A DNA stretch of 48,545 nt from Allobosea sp. GTDB taxonomy: Bacteria > Pseudomonadota > Alphaproteobacteria > Rhizobiales > Beijerinckiaceae. A program made the position numbers and the translations under genes. The notes below the pieces were generated by a model. That model did not search any database and was not told the DNA's origin. It was given only the letters and a program-made list of their open reading frames with translations. The stretch is taken from assembly GCA_024231975.1 (NCBI GenBank), contig JAAEQB010000024.1:1-48545 (forward strand), written 5' to 3'. Positions 18,084 through 24,430 of the stretch are shown here, piece after piece. Positions within the stretch are counted from its first letter, which is position 1, and each line of letters opens with the position of its first letter.

Positions 18084-18118
18084 GCCCCCATCCGACGCGT
18101 CGCAGACAACGCGCCCGT

Positions 18119-18192
18119 TGGGGGATCGTCTAACGGTAGGACCCCAGACTCTGACTCTGGTTGTCTAGGTTCGAATCCTAGTCCCCCAGCCA
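18119..18192 (+). tRNA. trnQ: tRNA-Gln (anticodon CTG)
   Basis: A full cloverleaf can be drawn. The acceptor stem is TGGGGGA (18119-18125) with TCCCCCA (18182-18188). The anticodon stem CCAGA/TCTGG closes the loop CTCTGAC, giving anticodon CTG, which reads CAG. The T arm is CTAGG-TTCGAAT-CCTAG. Discriminator G and an encoded CCA (18190-18192) follow. The 3' end is duplicated at 26308-26326, marking it as the integration target of the island. The gene remains intact after integration. Confidence 0.97.
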
Positions 18193-18194
18193 CT
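18176..18194 (+). repeat. attL core of the integrative island (19-bp direct repeat)
   Basis: TCCTAGTCCCCCAGCCACT, covering the 3' half of the T arm, acceptor and CCA of tRNA-Gln. An identical copy lies at 26308-26326. Flanking bases differ on both sides. Confidence 0.93.
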
Positions 18195-18206
18195 TCCCTA
18201 AGTGGT

Positions 18207-18225
18207 TGATTTTCAAGCAAAATCA
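18207..18225. repeat. Short A+T hairpin just inside attL
   Basis: TGATTTT (18207-18213) and AAAATCA (18219-18225) form a 7-bp stem with loop CAAGC, 15 bp after the tRNA. No T-run follows, so it is a weak candidate for tRNA termination or a host-factor site at the island end. Confidence 0.3.
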
Positions 18226-18232
18226 GAAATCG

Positions 18233-18252
18233 CCGTAACAGTCGTCCGTAAC
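18233..18252 (+). promoter_or_regulatory. Candidate integrase arm sites, left end (2 x CCGTAAC)
   Basis: CCGTAAC at 18233-18239 and 18246-18252, start-to-start 13 bp. The same heptamer at the same 13-bp spacing recurs three times at the right end of the island in the same orientation. The inner sequence CCGTAACAGT is shared too. Confidence 0.65.
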
Positions 18253-18380
18253 GGCCGGATGTAGAGCGGCAGCTCGTCGCGGCGTGCGATGCATGCGCCT
18301 CTCCACAGTCTGGCGTCTGCGGCTCGATCAAGCCTACGATTATGTCTGGCCAAAGTGCCGGAAACGGATAGTGGGGCGCC

Positions 18381-18986
18381 GTGCGCATCTTTCTCAGCCA
18401 TAACAGCGCGGACAAAGTGCTGGTGCGAACACTCGCGATGCTACTCGCCGGTGAGGGGCTCAACCTGTTCTTCGATGAATGGGACATCCGTCTTGGCGAT
18501 CCGCTCATAGGCAGTATCGAGCGCGGATTGCAGGAGGCGGATGTCTTCATCATCGTTTGGTCTGAAGCTGCGCGCCGATCGAATTGGGTGGATGTCGAGC
18601 TTCAGACATTCATGAGGCGTCGAATCGATAACCAAGCTTTGCGCATTGTTCCCCTGATGCTGGATGCGACACCACTACCGGCCCTGCTTTCGAATTTTGC
18701 CGGCATGAACCTCGCGCCGGACAATCCAACGGGAAACACCGTCGAGACGGTGGTTCGCGCACTCGTGGGAGACAGGCGAGATATCGCGCTGGCGCAGCAA
18801 CTCCAGGCGCGTATCAACCAACTTGCGAGAGAGCACTTGGGCGACGCCGACCCTTTCGGCTGGCTCGTCTGCCCAGCTTGCGCATCAGACCGTATTAAGC
18901 GCAGCACGACGACAGATTACGATCGGGATGAAGTCTACTACCTGATCTCATGCGAAGCGTGCGGCAATGGCGACTGGACGCAGTAG
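18381..18986 (+). CDS. TIR-domain protein with C-terminal zinc ribbon
   Basis: A 201-aa protein. Residues 1-125 form a bacterial TIR (TIR_2-type) domain: MRIFLSHNSADK, a central FFDEWDIRLGD and ADVFIIVWSEAARRSNWVDVEL. Trp69 and Glu73 sit where active TIR domains carry the W-x3-E catalytic Glu, so NAD+ hydrolysis or cyclisation is plausible. After a helical linker, CPAC (164-167) and CEAC (191-194) form a zinc ribbon. The start is a GTG with GGGG 7 nt upstream. It is the first gene inside attL. TIR effectors are often antiphage, but no Thoeris ThsA, CBASS cyclase or Argonaute partner is adjacent. It could be a stand-alone abortive-infection protein or a signalling-dependent effector. Confidence 0.87.
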   Translation: MRIFLSHNSADKVLVRTLAMLLAGEGLNLFFDEWDIRLGDPLIGSIERGLQEADVFIIVWSEAARRSNWVDVELQTFMRRRIDNQALRIVPLMLDATPLPALLSNFAGMNLAPDNPTGNTVETVVRALVGDRRDIALAQQLQARINQLAREHLGDADPFGWLVCPACASDRIKRSTTTDYDRDEVYYLISCEACGNGDWTQ

Positions 18987-19305
18987 CGCTAGATGCCTTG
19001 ACTCCTACGCTGCATATGTTCCTATTTCGTTCTCATCATGAGGACAAGCCGCATGTCAGCCAAGCCGGTCGAGATTGACCCCGAAGGTGGGCTGATAGGT
19101 TATGATAGCCGAGCTAGACAGCGAGCGCGCTGCGCTACGGGCTCTGCCCACGACGTCCACGCCCTGCTCGCTGATGCTGATAGGCTGGTGAGCCATGGCT
19201 ATATGCGTGGCAGGCAGCCGTGGCGCGAGTCAGGCGAATAGAGGCTTGTTGCAAGCGCCCCGGCCGCCGCCCATGTTATAGCTCTGTGATTCGGTGGTGA
19301 AATAC
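18987..19305. other. 319-bp gap with only a doubtful small ORF
   Basis: Between the TIR gene and the ImmA-type gene. Apart from the candidate 62-codon frame listed separately, I see no recognisable gene, clear promoter or stem-loop. Confidence 0.5.
19053..19241 (+). CDS. Possible small hypothetical protein
   Basis: A 62-codon frame from an ATG with GAGGA about 10 nt upstream, starting MSAKPVEIDPEGGLIGYDSR and ending GRQPWRESGE. An in-frame ATG at 19038 is an alternative. A second frame in the same stretch (ATG near 19102, MIAELDSERAALRALP) looks equally protein-like but stops after about 28 codons. The stretch may therefore be a decayed gene. No family is recognised. Confidence 0.3.
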   Translation: MSAKPVEIDPEGGLIGYDSRARQRARCATGSAHDVHALLADADRLVSHGYMRGRQPWRESGE

Positions 19306-19800
19306 ATGGTAATGGCGCCCGACTACAAAGCCGCGGCCCGCGCTGCCCAAAATCTTCTTAGTGAAGCGGGCATACACGAGCCGCCCGTTGATCCGGTCCA
19401 CCTCGCCCGTTCTATTGGCTTAGAGGTTCAGTTCGTCGATTTTGACGATGAATTCTCAAAGGTTTCAGGCTTTTACGACCCCCAGGCGAAGATGATCGTT
19501 GTAAACAAGGCAGAGTCGCCCGGAAGGCAAACTTTTACAATAGCTCATGAGCTTGCTCACGCGCTATTGCACCATGAATGGGCAGCTTCTGATGAATATA
19601 AAGTTCTTTGGCGAGATTCGGAATACAACGGCGATGAGGCGCACGAGAAAGAGGCAAACGCTTTCGCTGCGCGTTTGTTAATGCCGCGCTCGTTCTTGGA
19701 TCGCTACTTCGGTCAGATGAACGAGGCTGAGCTTTCGCGTCTGTTTGCTGTTTCTGTGCCTGCCATGAGAAACAGGCTTAAGTTCGAGTATGGGATCTGA
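19306..19800 (+). CDS. ImmA/IrrE-family metallo-endopeptidase
   Basis: A cytoplasmic zinc protease of about 164 aa with an HExxH site (IAHELAHALLHH, residues about 80-91) and the downstream Glu region HEKEANAFAARLLMP that supplies the third ligand. In ICEBs1 and Deinococcus such proteins cleave XRE-type repressors to release element or stress genes. The ATG at 19306 is preferred (GGTGG about 9 nt upstream) over GTG 19294 or ATG 19312. Its 3' end overlaps the next gene by 11 bp. The island does carry XRE-type proteins (HipB-like at 22.0 kb and the regulator at 23.9-24.3 kb) that could be targets; this is inference. Confidence 0.88.
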   Translation: MVMAPDYKAAARAAQNLLSEAGIHEPPVDPVHLARSIGLEVQFVDFDDEFSKVSGFYDPQAKMIVVNKAESPGRQTFTIAHELAHALLHHEWAASDEYKVLWRDSEYNGDEAHEKEANAFAARLLMPRSFLDRYFGQMNEAELSRLFAVSVPAMRNRLKFEYGI

Positions 19801-20152
19801 GCGCGACGCCGCGAGAAAGGCGGCGAAGAACCCCGAATCGACCGATCCGGAATTAGAAGCCGCACTTTCAGAGGGCGCAAAGCTTCAGCTTGCGACAACT
19901 AGGGAAACCAACCGGCACAAGGAGAGTATGCGAGGCATTTTCGAGCGGATGCTTGGTCCGCGCGAGATCGCCGGCACCGCTCTCGCCGGTATCGCAATGA
20001 TAGTTGGGTTGATTGGATGCGGCTATTTTGCCTACGTCGCCGTTGGCGCTATCGAACCTGCTAAAGCTGAGTTCGCGGGTCGCTGGGCAGAGAGGGCTCT
20101 CGGTTTTGCCGCGTCCTGCCTAGCTTACATATTCGGTAAAGGCACGAGATGA
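19790..20152 (+). CDS. Small membrane protein paired with the ImmA-type protease
   Basis: A 120-aa protein of unknown family. A charged, helical N-terminal half of about 60 residues (KNPESTDPELEAALSEGAK) is followed by a strong membrane helix (TALAGIAMIVGLIGCGYFAY) and a second weaker one (LGFAASCLAYIFG) near the C terminus. The ATG lies inside the protease gene, 11 bp before its stop, so the two are almost certainly translated together. The tight pairing invites a protease-with-membrane-effector or regulator-anchor model, but nothing in the sequence fixes which. Confidence 0.75.
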   Translation: MGSERDAARKAAKNPESTDPELEAALSEGAKLQLATTRETNRHKESMRGIFERMLGPREIAGTALAGIAMIVGLIGCGYFAYVAVGAIEPAKAEFAGRWAERALGFAASCLAYIFGKGTR

Positions 20153-20159
20153 CGCGAAA

Positions 20160-20184
20160 GGCCCGCGATCTGCGCCGGCGGGCC
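20160..20184. terminator. Convergent hairpin terminator
   Basis: GGCCCGC (20160-20166) and GCGGGCC (20178-20184) form a 7-bp stem in the 56-bp gap between converging genes. Confidence 0.45.
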
Positions 20185-20208
20185 CCATCTCGCAAATCCT
20201 CCTGGGCT

Positions 20209-20463
20209 TTAGGCGGTGCGCTGCGTCGCCGCCCGAACCGTGAGACGGGGCTTGGGAAGCTCCACACCAAGCTCCTCAAGCCGGTCGACGATGCTTTCGG
20301 CCAGCGCGGACATATCGAACTCCGCGTCCCCGGAATGCTCGTAGATTTCCAGCGTGATGACTTCCTCCAGAATTTCGCGGGAGATTGCGCGCCTGATCTG
20401 GATATTTCTGCTCCGGCGCGCGATGCGGCTGATGGTTTCCCGAAGGGTCGGGTTCAGGGCCAT
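20209..20463 (-). CDS. Small hypothetical protein coupled to the DUF3102 gene
   Basis: An 84-aa, mostly helical and charged protein (start MALNPTLRETISRIARRSRN). The ATG at 20463 overlaps the DUF3102 stop codon as TGATG, which fixes the start and indicates translational coupling. An in-frame GTG one codon upstream is an alternative. No family is recognised. The 3' end carries Arg/Thr-rich sequence without a motif. Confidence 0.72.
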   Translation of the reverse strand: MALNPTLRETISRIARRSRNIQIRRAISREILEEVITLEIYEHSGDAEFDMSALAESIVDRLEELGVELPKPRLTVRAATQRTA

Positions 20464-21155
20464 CACGCAGCCTCCTTCATCGCTACGTGCGAGAGGTCCA
20501 AGTCCGTAAGCTGGTCATCGTCGGGCGGAAGGTTCACGCTGGGCGCGGGCTCGCGCACCACTGCCTCACCTTCAGCGGTCGGCGTGAGCCGAGTCCCCGG
20601 CTGGTAGTCCTTCGTGTCGGTGAACGCCTCCTTGAGCGCATCCCTTGCAACCGCCAAACCAACTTCCTTCAGGAGATCGACGAGGCTCTGATACGATGAC
20701 TTCCGTTTAGTAGCCGGAACAGGAGCAGGCGCAGGTGCCTTGGCAGGCTTCTGCGCCTTAGCCGCCTTAATCTTCGCCTTGATCTCCGCGACCGTCGCCT
20801 TCTTGCCGGCGCCGAGGTCGGCGAAAATCTCGGCCTTCACCGCTTCCGGAACGCTCGGGGCGGCCAATGCCATAACGGCCGAAGGCTGCAAATCCGCAAT
20901 GTTTGCGTTTTCGTCGACCAGCTTCGCCGAATTGATGTAGTTGCGGGCCGTCGAGGGCGACCAGCCGAAGTTCTCCTTCAGCCACGGGCCGAGCTTGCCG
21001 TGCTCCAGGATATCGCTGGCACGGATAAGATCGCGGCCCGTTTCAATGTAATGGTCCTTGGTCCGGCCGTTGATGCTCTTGACGATGTCGCCAAGGACCT
21101 TCGCGGAGTTGGACATCTCATTCGATGTGACCGACTTGGTGCTCTTCTTAGCCAT
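20463..21155 (-). CDS. DUF3102 family protein
   Basis: A 230-aa cytoplasmic protein. Residues about 20-90 match the DUF3102 pattern, with the core GRDLIRASDILEHGKLGPWL followed by NFGWSPSTARNYINSAKL. This segment looks like a helix-turn-helix of the kind found in phage, plasmid and integrative-element proteins. The middle is Lys/Ala/Pro-rich (about 120-150) and probably flexible. The C-terminal part is acidic. The ribosome site AAGGAGA lies 9 nt before the ATG. It is probably an element maintenance or DNA-binding protein; no function is established. It is followed by a coupled small gene. Confidence 0.85.
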   Translation of the reverse strand: MAKKSTKSVTSNEMSNSAKVLGDIVKSINGRTKDHYIETGRDLIRASDILEHGKLGPWLKENFGWSPSTARNYINSAKLVDENANIADLQPSAVMALAAPSVPEAVKAEIFADLGAGKKATVAEIKAKIKAAKAQKPAKAPAPAPVPATKRKSSYQSLVDLLKEVGLAVARDALKEAFTDTKDYQPGTRLTPTAEGEAVVREPAPSVNLPPDDDQLTDLDLSHVAMKEAA

Positions 21156-21216
21156 ATGCTACTATCTCCTTGGCCTTCGGGCTGTTGAAAAGTGGATTGC
21201 TGTCTGCCTTTCAAAT

Positions 21217-21249
21217 CCCTGCCGGCGTGCTGGACACACTCCGGCAGGG
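21217..21249. terminator. Hairpin between two minus-strand genes
   Basis: CCCTGCCGG (21217-21225) and CCGGCAGGG (21241-21249) make a perfect 9-bp stem with a 15-nt loop, just after the 177-aa gene and before the DUF3102 gene. It may terminate or attenuate transcription between them. There is no T-run. Confidence 0.55.
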
Positions 21250-21258
21250 GCCTAAGGC

Positions 21259-21792
21259 TCAAACGCCCGTCACCTTCCATTGCGGGAAGGACCGCCGCAC
21301 ATGCTTCGTAAGCTGGTCCAGCATCTTCTGAAGCCGGGGGATATCGGCTAGCGCCTTGCGCTTCGTCTCGGCATCCGAAAAGTCGGACTGCTCGATTTCG
21401 GCGATCCTGGCCTTGATCTCGGATTGCTTGAATTCGTTGATGATGTCCGCAAGCTCGCTCGCGGCATGAAGCAGGTGCTCTACCGTTACTTCTGCGCGCC
21501 CAATTGAGCGCGCGTAATCCCTATACGGGTTGTCGTCGGTATTGCCCTCCTTCAGGTCATATTCGAGCATGCCGCTTATGGAGCGCGGGCCGCTATCATC
21601 CTCAAATGACGGCGCCTCAATGCCCGCGAGGTCGAGATATTGGCGCCAATTGCTGTAACCGCCCGCTACCTTGTTAAAATGTTCGAAGAACGGCGCACGG
21701 AAGACGGTGGCTGATGGAGCCGCTTGCGCGATATCAGCCTTCTTCTTCTTTTCGCGGTATCGCCTCTGCTTTTCAGCTGGGGTCAGGGCCAT
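21259..21792 (-). CDS. Hypothetical protein of mobile-element type
   Basis: A 177-aa soluble protein. The N terminus (MALTPAEKQRRYREKKKKAD) is a basic segment often seen at the start of small phage and island proteins. The C-terminal half is strongly helical and charged (LADIINEFKQSEIKARIAEI and further), suggesting a coiled coil. No named domain is recognised. An inverted repeat 16-37 bp upstream of its start (21808-21829) is a candidate operator. It is codirectional with the DUF3102 genes, separated by a hairpin. Confidence 0.72.
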   Translation of the reverse strand: MALTPAEKQRRYREKKKKADIAQAAPSATVFRAPFFEHFNKVAGGYSNWRQYLDLAGIEAPSFEDDSGPRSISGMLEYDLKEGNTDDNPYRDYARSIGRAEVTVEHLLHAASELADIINEFKQSEIKARIAEIEQSDFSDAETKRKALADIPRLQKMLDQLTKHVRRSFPQWKVTGV

Positions 21793-21807
21793 TGCTCATT
21801 CTCGTAT

Positions 21808-21829
21808 CGGTAACGCGATGCCGTTACCG
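21808..21829. promoter_or_regulatory. Inverted repeat, candidate operator
   Basis: CGGTAACG (21808-21815) and CGTTACCG (21822-21829) are perfect reverse complements 6 bp apart, just upstream of the 177-aa gene. The core GTAAC resembles the CCGTAAC arm repeats at the island ends. Confidence 0.5.
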
Positions 21830-21893
21830 TAGCCGGCAGTTGGCTCTGATGCAACCCTTATTTTTGCCCTCGCCTATTCACCCCGCGTGTAGT

Positions 21894-21905
21894 GCAGAAT
21901 TCTGC
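21894..21905. promoter_or_regulatory. 12-bp perfect palindrome upstream of hipBA
   Basis: GCAGAATTCTGC, lying between the divergent 177-aa gene and hipB. A candidate regulator site for either gene. Confidence 0.35.
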
Positions 21906-21951
21906 TCATTACTCCTCAGTCGTGGGTGATGAGAAAAATAATGCACATGGG

Positions 21952-21980
21952 TTGAATAGAGCGCCGTTGTGCAATATTCT
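21952..21980 (+). promoter_or_regulatory. Promoter of hipBA with flanking inverted repeat
   Basis: TTGAAT (21952-21957) and TATTCT (21975-21980), 17 bp apart. An imperfect inverted repeat AATAATGCAC (21937-21946) / GTGCAATATT (21969-21978) brackets and overlaps it, as expected for an autoregulated toxin-antitoxin promoter. Confidence 0.55.
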
Positions 21981-22013
21981 TCACATCTCGTGACGTTGAT
22001 GGGAGGAGGCGGC

Positions 22014-22283
22014 ATGGTCCGAAACGCCGAAGAATTCGGTCGCCTCGTCCGCCAACACCGGCAGGCGGTGGGACTCACCCAGGACGAGCTTGCCGCCCGT
22101 TGCGGCGTGACCCGTCGCACGATCATCGATCTCGAGGCCGGCAAGGCCGGGACGCATCTCGGAAATGCTCTCGCGGCGGCCTGCGAGGTCGGCCTTCGCC
22201 TTGCGCCGCTTCCGCGTGAGCCGGCATCGTCCGATCATCCGGTCGATCCCGATGACCCGCTCGCCACTCTCCCGCGCTTCTAG
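22014..22283 (+). CDS. hipB: HipB-type antitoxin, XRE-family helix-turn-helix
   Basis: An 89-aa DNA-binding protein with a clear XRE HTH (VGLTQDELAARCGVTRRTII). The C terminus is acidic and Pro-rich (HPVDPDDPLATLPRF), the sort of tail that contacts HipA. The ATG at 22014 has a strong ribosome site (GGGAGGAGG, 4 nt before the codon); a longer frame from 21969 is rejected. It lies 8 bp before hipA. By family it neutralises HipA and represses the operon through palindromic sites, and candidates are seen upstream. Confidence 0.88.
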   Translation: MVRNAEEFGRLVRQHRQAVGLTQDELAARCGVTRRTIIDLEAGKAGTHLGNALAAACEVGLRLAPLPREPASSDHPVDPDDPLATLPRF

Positions 22284-22291
22284 AGGAGTCG

Positions 22292-23623
22292 ATGATCGAC
22301 ATCTTCTTCGAACGGCTGCGCGTCGCGAGCATTGTAGAAGGTGGGGACGGCGTCTCGCTCGTCTACGATCCGGATTGGACGACGCGGAAATCGGCCTTTC
22401 CGATCTCGGTGACGATGCCGCTGCGGGCCGAGCCTTATGAGGCGAAGGCCATCCTGCCCTGGCTCGCGAACCTCCTGCCGGAGACAAATCTCGCGGAGAT
22501 CGGTCAGATCCTCCAGATCGCGCCCCAGAACATCCTGGGCCTGCTTACCAGGATGGGACGCGACACGGCCGGGGCCCTGGCGTTCGGGCGCCCCCGGGAG
22601 GGGGGTAACCGATTCCATGTCGCGGAGACGGATGACGAGCTCGAGCGGATCATCTCGGATCTGCCGATGAAGCCGATGCTCGTCGGCGAGCGGGGCGTCT
22701 CGATGTCGTTGGCTGGCGTTCAGGAAAAGCTCGGCGTCGCCATAGTCGACGGCAAGATCGCAATTCCGCTCGAGGGCACGCCCTCGACGCATATCCTGAA
22801 GCCTGATGTCCAACGGCTGAAGGCGAGCGTCCAAAACGAGGCCTTCTGCCTCACGCTAGCCGGGTTGATCGGCCTGCGGGCAGCCGCGGTCACGACCGGT
22901 CGCGTCCTTCGACGCAGTTACCTGCTGGTCGAGCGCTATGACCGGGTCGAGACGCCGGCCGGGATCCAGCGCGTTCACCAAGAGGATCTCGCCCAGGCGC
23001 TCGGCATCTATCCGAAGGACAAATACGAATACGCCCCGAGTGGACGCGGTGGCGAGGTTCGCAGCGGGCCGGGCCTGGTCGAGCTGTTTGGAGCCGTCGA
23101 ACGCCATGTCTCGCCCGGCGCACGCCTCGATCTGCTCGATGGCGTGATCTTCAACGCGATCTGCGGCAACACTGATGCCCACGCCAAGAACTATGCCCTC
23201 CAGATTGGCGCTGGCGGCTCGGCGCGCCTGGCTCCGCTCTACGATGTGCTCTGCGCGAAGATCTACCCCCACATCACGGCCAGCATGGCCCAGAAGCTGG
23301 GGGAGCGTCGGCTTGCTGCGGAGATCCAGGGATCGGATTGGCAGATCCTGGCGCGCAGCGTCGGCTTGAATCCTGCGCACACGCTGCAGCGTGTCGCCGA
23401 GTTGTGCAGGCTCGTAAGGGAGCAGGCCCGCGAGGCCCGTGATCGCGCAGCCGCCATGCCGGCCGGCGGGCATGAGCTTCTGGATCGCGTTCAAGCCGAG
23501 ATCGTGCACGCAGCGCAGATCATCGAGCGGCAGCTTGCCAATCGACGCGAGGGGCGGCGGCGCGATCCACGGGGGCGACGCGCGCGAGAGGACCGGCAGA
23601 ACGTCGGCGAAGCCGATGATTGA
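22292..23623 (+). CDS. hipA: HipA-type serine/threonine kinase toxin
   Basis: A 443-aa protein close to the usual 440 aa. N-subdomain 1 (start MIDIFFERLRVASIVEGGDG, with ANLLPET near residues 59-65) is followed by the kinase core: SLAGVQEKLGVA (P-loop region, about 139-150), HILKPD, and the catalytic Asp295 in GNTDAHAKNYAL. PLYDVLCAKIYP supplies the metal-binding Asp. Family members phosphorylate tRNA synthetases such as GltX and cause growth arrest. All key residues are present, so it is probably active. The last about 25 residues (RRRDPRGRRAREDRQNVGEA) are Arg-rich, unlike normal HipA ends, and are antisense to another open frame. Confidence 0.92.
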   Translation: MIDIFFERLRVASIVEGGDGVSLVYDPDWTTRKSAFPISVTMPLRAEPYEAKAILPWLANLLPETNLAEIGQILQIAPQNILGLLTRMGRDTAGALAFGRPREGGNRFHVAETDDELERIISDLPMKPMLVGERGVSMSLAGVQEKLGVAIVDGKIAIPLEGTPSTHILKPDVQRLKASVQNEAFCLTLAGLIGLRAAAVTTGRVLRRSYLLVERYDRVETPAGIQRVHQEDLAQALGIYPKDKYEYAPSGRGGEVRSGPGLVELFGAVERHVSPGARLDLLDGVIFNAICGNTDAHAKNYALQIGAGGSARLAPLYDVLCAKIYPHITASMAQKLGERRLAAEIQGSDWQILARSVGLNPAHTLQRVAELCRLVREQAREARDRAAAMPAGGHELLDRVQAEIVHAAQIIERQLANRREGRRRDPRGRRAREDRQNVGEADD

Positions 23624-23737
23624 AGTTGTCTGTCCCGACAAGCCGTATCGCTCCAGGAGGCGGCGGTGGAAGTGCCAATGGCGCTCTGGGATCGACTTCC
23701 CGAGCCACCGAGCATCGAAGCCGTCGTCGCCGATCAT
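23500..23737 (-). pseudogene. Third gene of the XRE operon, 3' part apparently overwritten by hipA
   Basis: A minus-strand frame starts with ATG at 23737, overlapping the previous gene's stop (ATGA). Its first about 33 residues look like genuine protein (MIGDDGFDARWLGKSIPERH, then WHFHRRLLERYGL). Beyond that it becomes low-complexity and antisense to the unusual C terminus of HipA. The frame stays open to 22856, but this is best explained as hipA shadow. I read it as a gene truncated where the hipBA segment joins. The left coordinate is approximate. It could also be an intact gene overlapping hipA tail to tail. Confidence 0.45.
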
Positions 23738-23931
23738 CGCGTGCCTCCACGGCCGGTCGGCTCGAAGATCCGGCGCAACTGCTGCACACGCTTAAGAGTC
23801 GGCGCAGGGTCCGAGTCCCAGGACGACAGCCGGATCACTTCCAGCCAGAAGCGTTCGTTGGGCGTCAGGGGGCGAAGGCCGAGCCGAGGCATGCACTGCC
23901 GGCTCTCGATATGGCTGGTGCCGCGGGTCAT
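23734..23931 (-). CDS. Small hypothetical protein in the XRE operon
   Basis: A 65-aa protein (start MTRGTSHIESRQCMPRLGLR). The ATG at 23931 overlaps the XRE regulator's stop (ATGA), and its own stop overlaps the next start (ATGA), so it is the middle of a translationally coupled trio. No motif is recognised. Coupling is the main evidence that it is real. Confidence 0.65.
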   Translation of the reverse strand: MTRGTSHIESRQCMPRLGLRPLTPNERFWLEVIRLSSWDSDPAPTLKRVQQLRRIFEPTGRGGTR

Positions 23932-24338
23932 CGACCAAAGATCCCGCGAATGGCCGTGCGGGCCCTGGCAGTGAGACTGGGGTCGCTGTGGTCTGACGCG
24001 CGCCGGATCTCCTCGAGCCAAGCAACTTCATGCTCGGTGACCAGGGCACCGAAGATCTGCCGGATGGCCTGTTCGGTCGTATTCCGGTCTAGCTGCTCGA
24101 GCGCCAGGATGAAAAGCTTCACCGGGTCACATTCGAGCGCTTTGGCGAGGCTGGCCACGCGGTCGAGCGGCAGCTTGGTGGCGCCGCTCTTGATCATCGC
24201 GAGCATGTTGGGACTTACGAACCCAGCCTCGTTCGCGATCGCAAGCTGGGTCTTACGCGGCCTTAGCTCGAGGATCCGTTTCTCTAAATATCTGGGAAGA
24301 AGCGTGTCCGAAAAAGGTTTTGATGGCGGTCTGATCAC
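23928..24338 (-). CDS. XRE/Cro-type transcriptional regulator
   Basis: A 136-aa protein. The helix-turn-helix spans about residues 28-70, with QLAIANEAGFVSPNMLAMIK and a following LPLDRVASLAKALECDPVKL, typical of phage-repressor-like regulators. The start appears to be GTG at 24338, with only a weak ribosome site. An inverted repeat 11-48 bp upstream suits autoregulation. It heads a chain of ATGA-coupled genes. Its location next to the integrase suggests control of excision. With the ImmA-type protease in the same island, it is a candidate for proteolytic derepression (inference). Confidence 0.85.
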   Translation of the reverse strand: MIRPPSKPFSDTLLPRYLEKRILELRPRKTQLAIANEAGFVSPNMLAMIKSGATKLPLDRVASLAKALECDPVKLFILALEQLDRNTTEQAIRQIFGALVTEHEVAWLEEIRRASDHSDPSLTARARTAIRGIFGR

Positions 24339-24348
24339 GTCCCATACC

Positions 24349-24386
24349 TATAATTCATCAGCAAAATCGCTGCTGATTCAATTATA
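24349..24386. promoter_or_regulatory. Inverted repeat upstream of the XRE regulator
   Basis: TATAATTCATCAGCA (24349-24363) and TGCTGATTCAATTATA (24371-24386) are near-complementary with one bulged base, in an A+T-rich stretch between the regulator and the integrase 3' end. A likely repressor operator overlapping the regulator's promoter. Confidence 0.6.
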
Positions 24387-24430
24387 GCGTCGAGATCAGT
24401 GGGATTTTGATTTAGAAAAATAGATTTGAA

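Noticed and set aside
18381..18986. Thoeris defence system
   Set aside because: Only a TIR protein is present. No ThsA-type SIR2 or SLOG effector is encoded nearby.
22856..23500. Continuation of the minus-strand frame from 23737 through hipA
   Set aside because: The plus-strand HipA kinase motifs in this stretch are intact, and the minus-strand translation has no recognisable structure.
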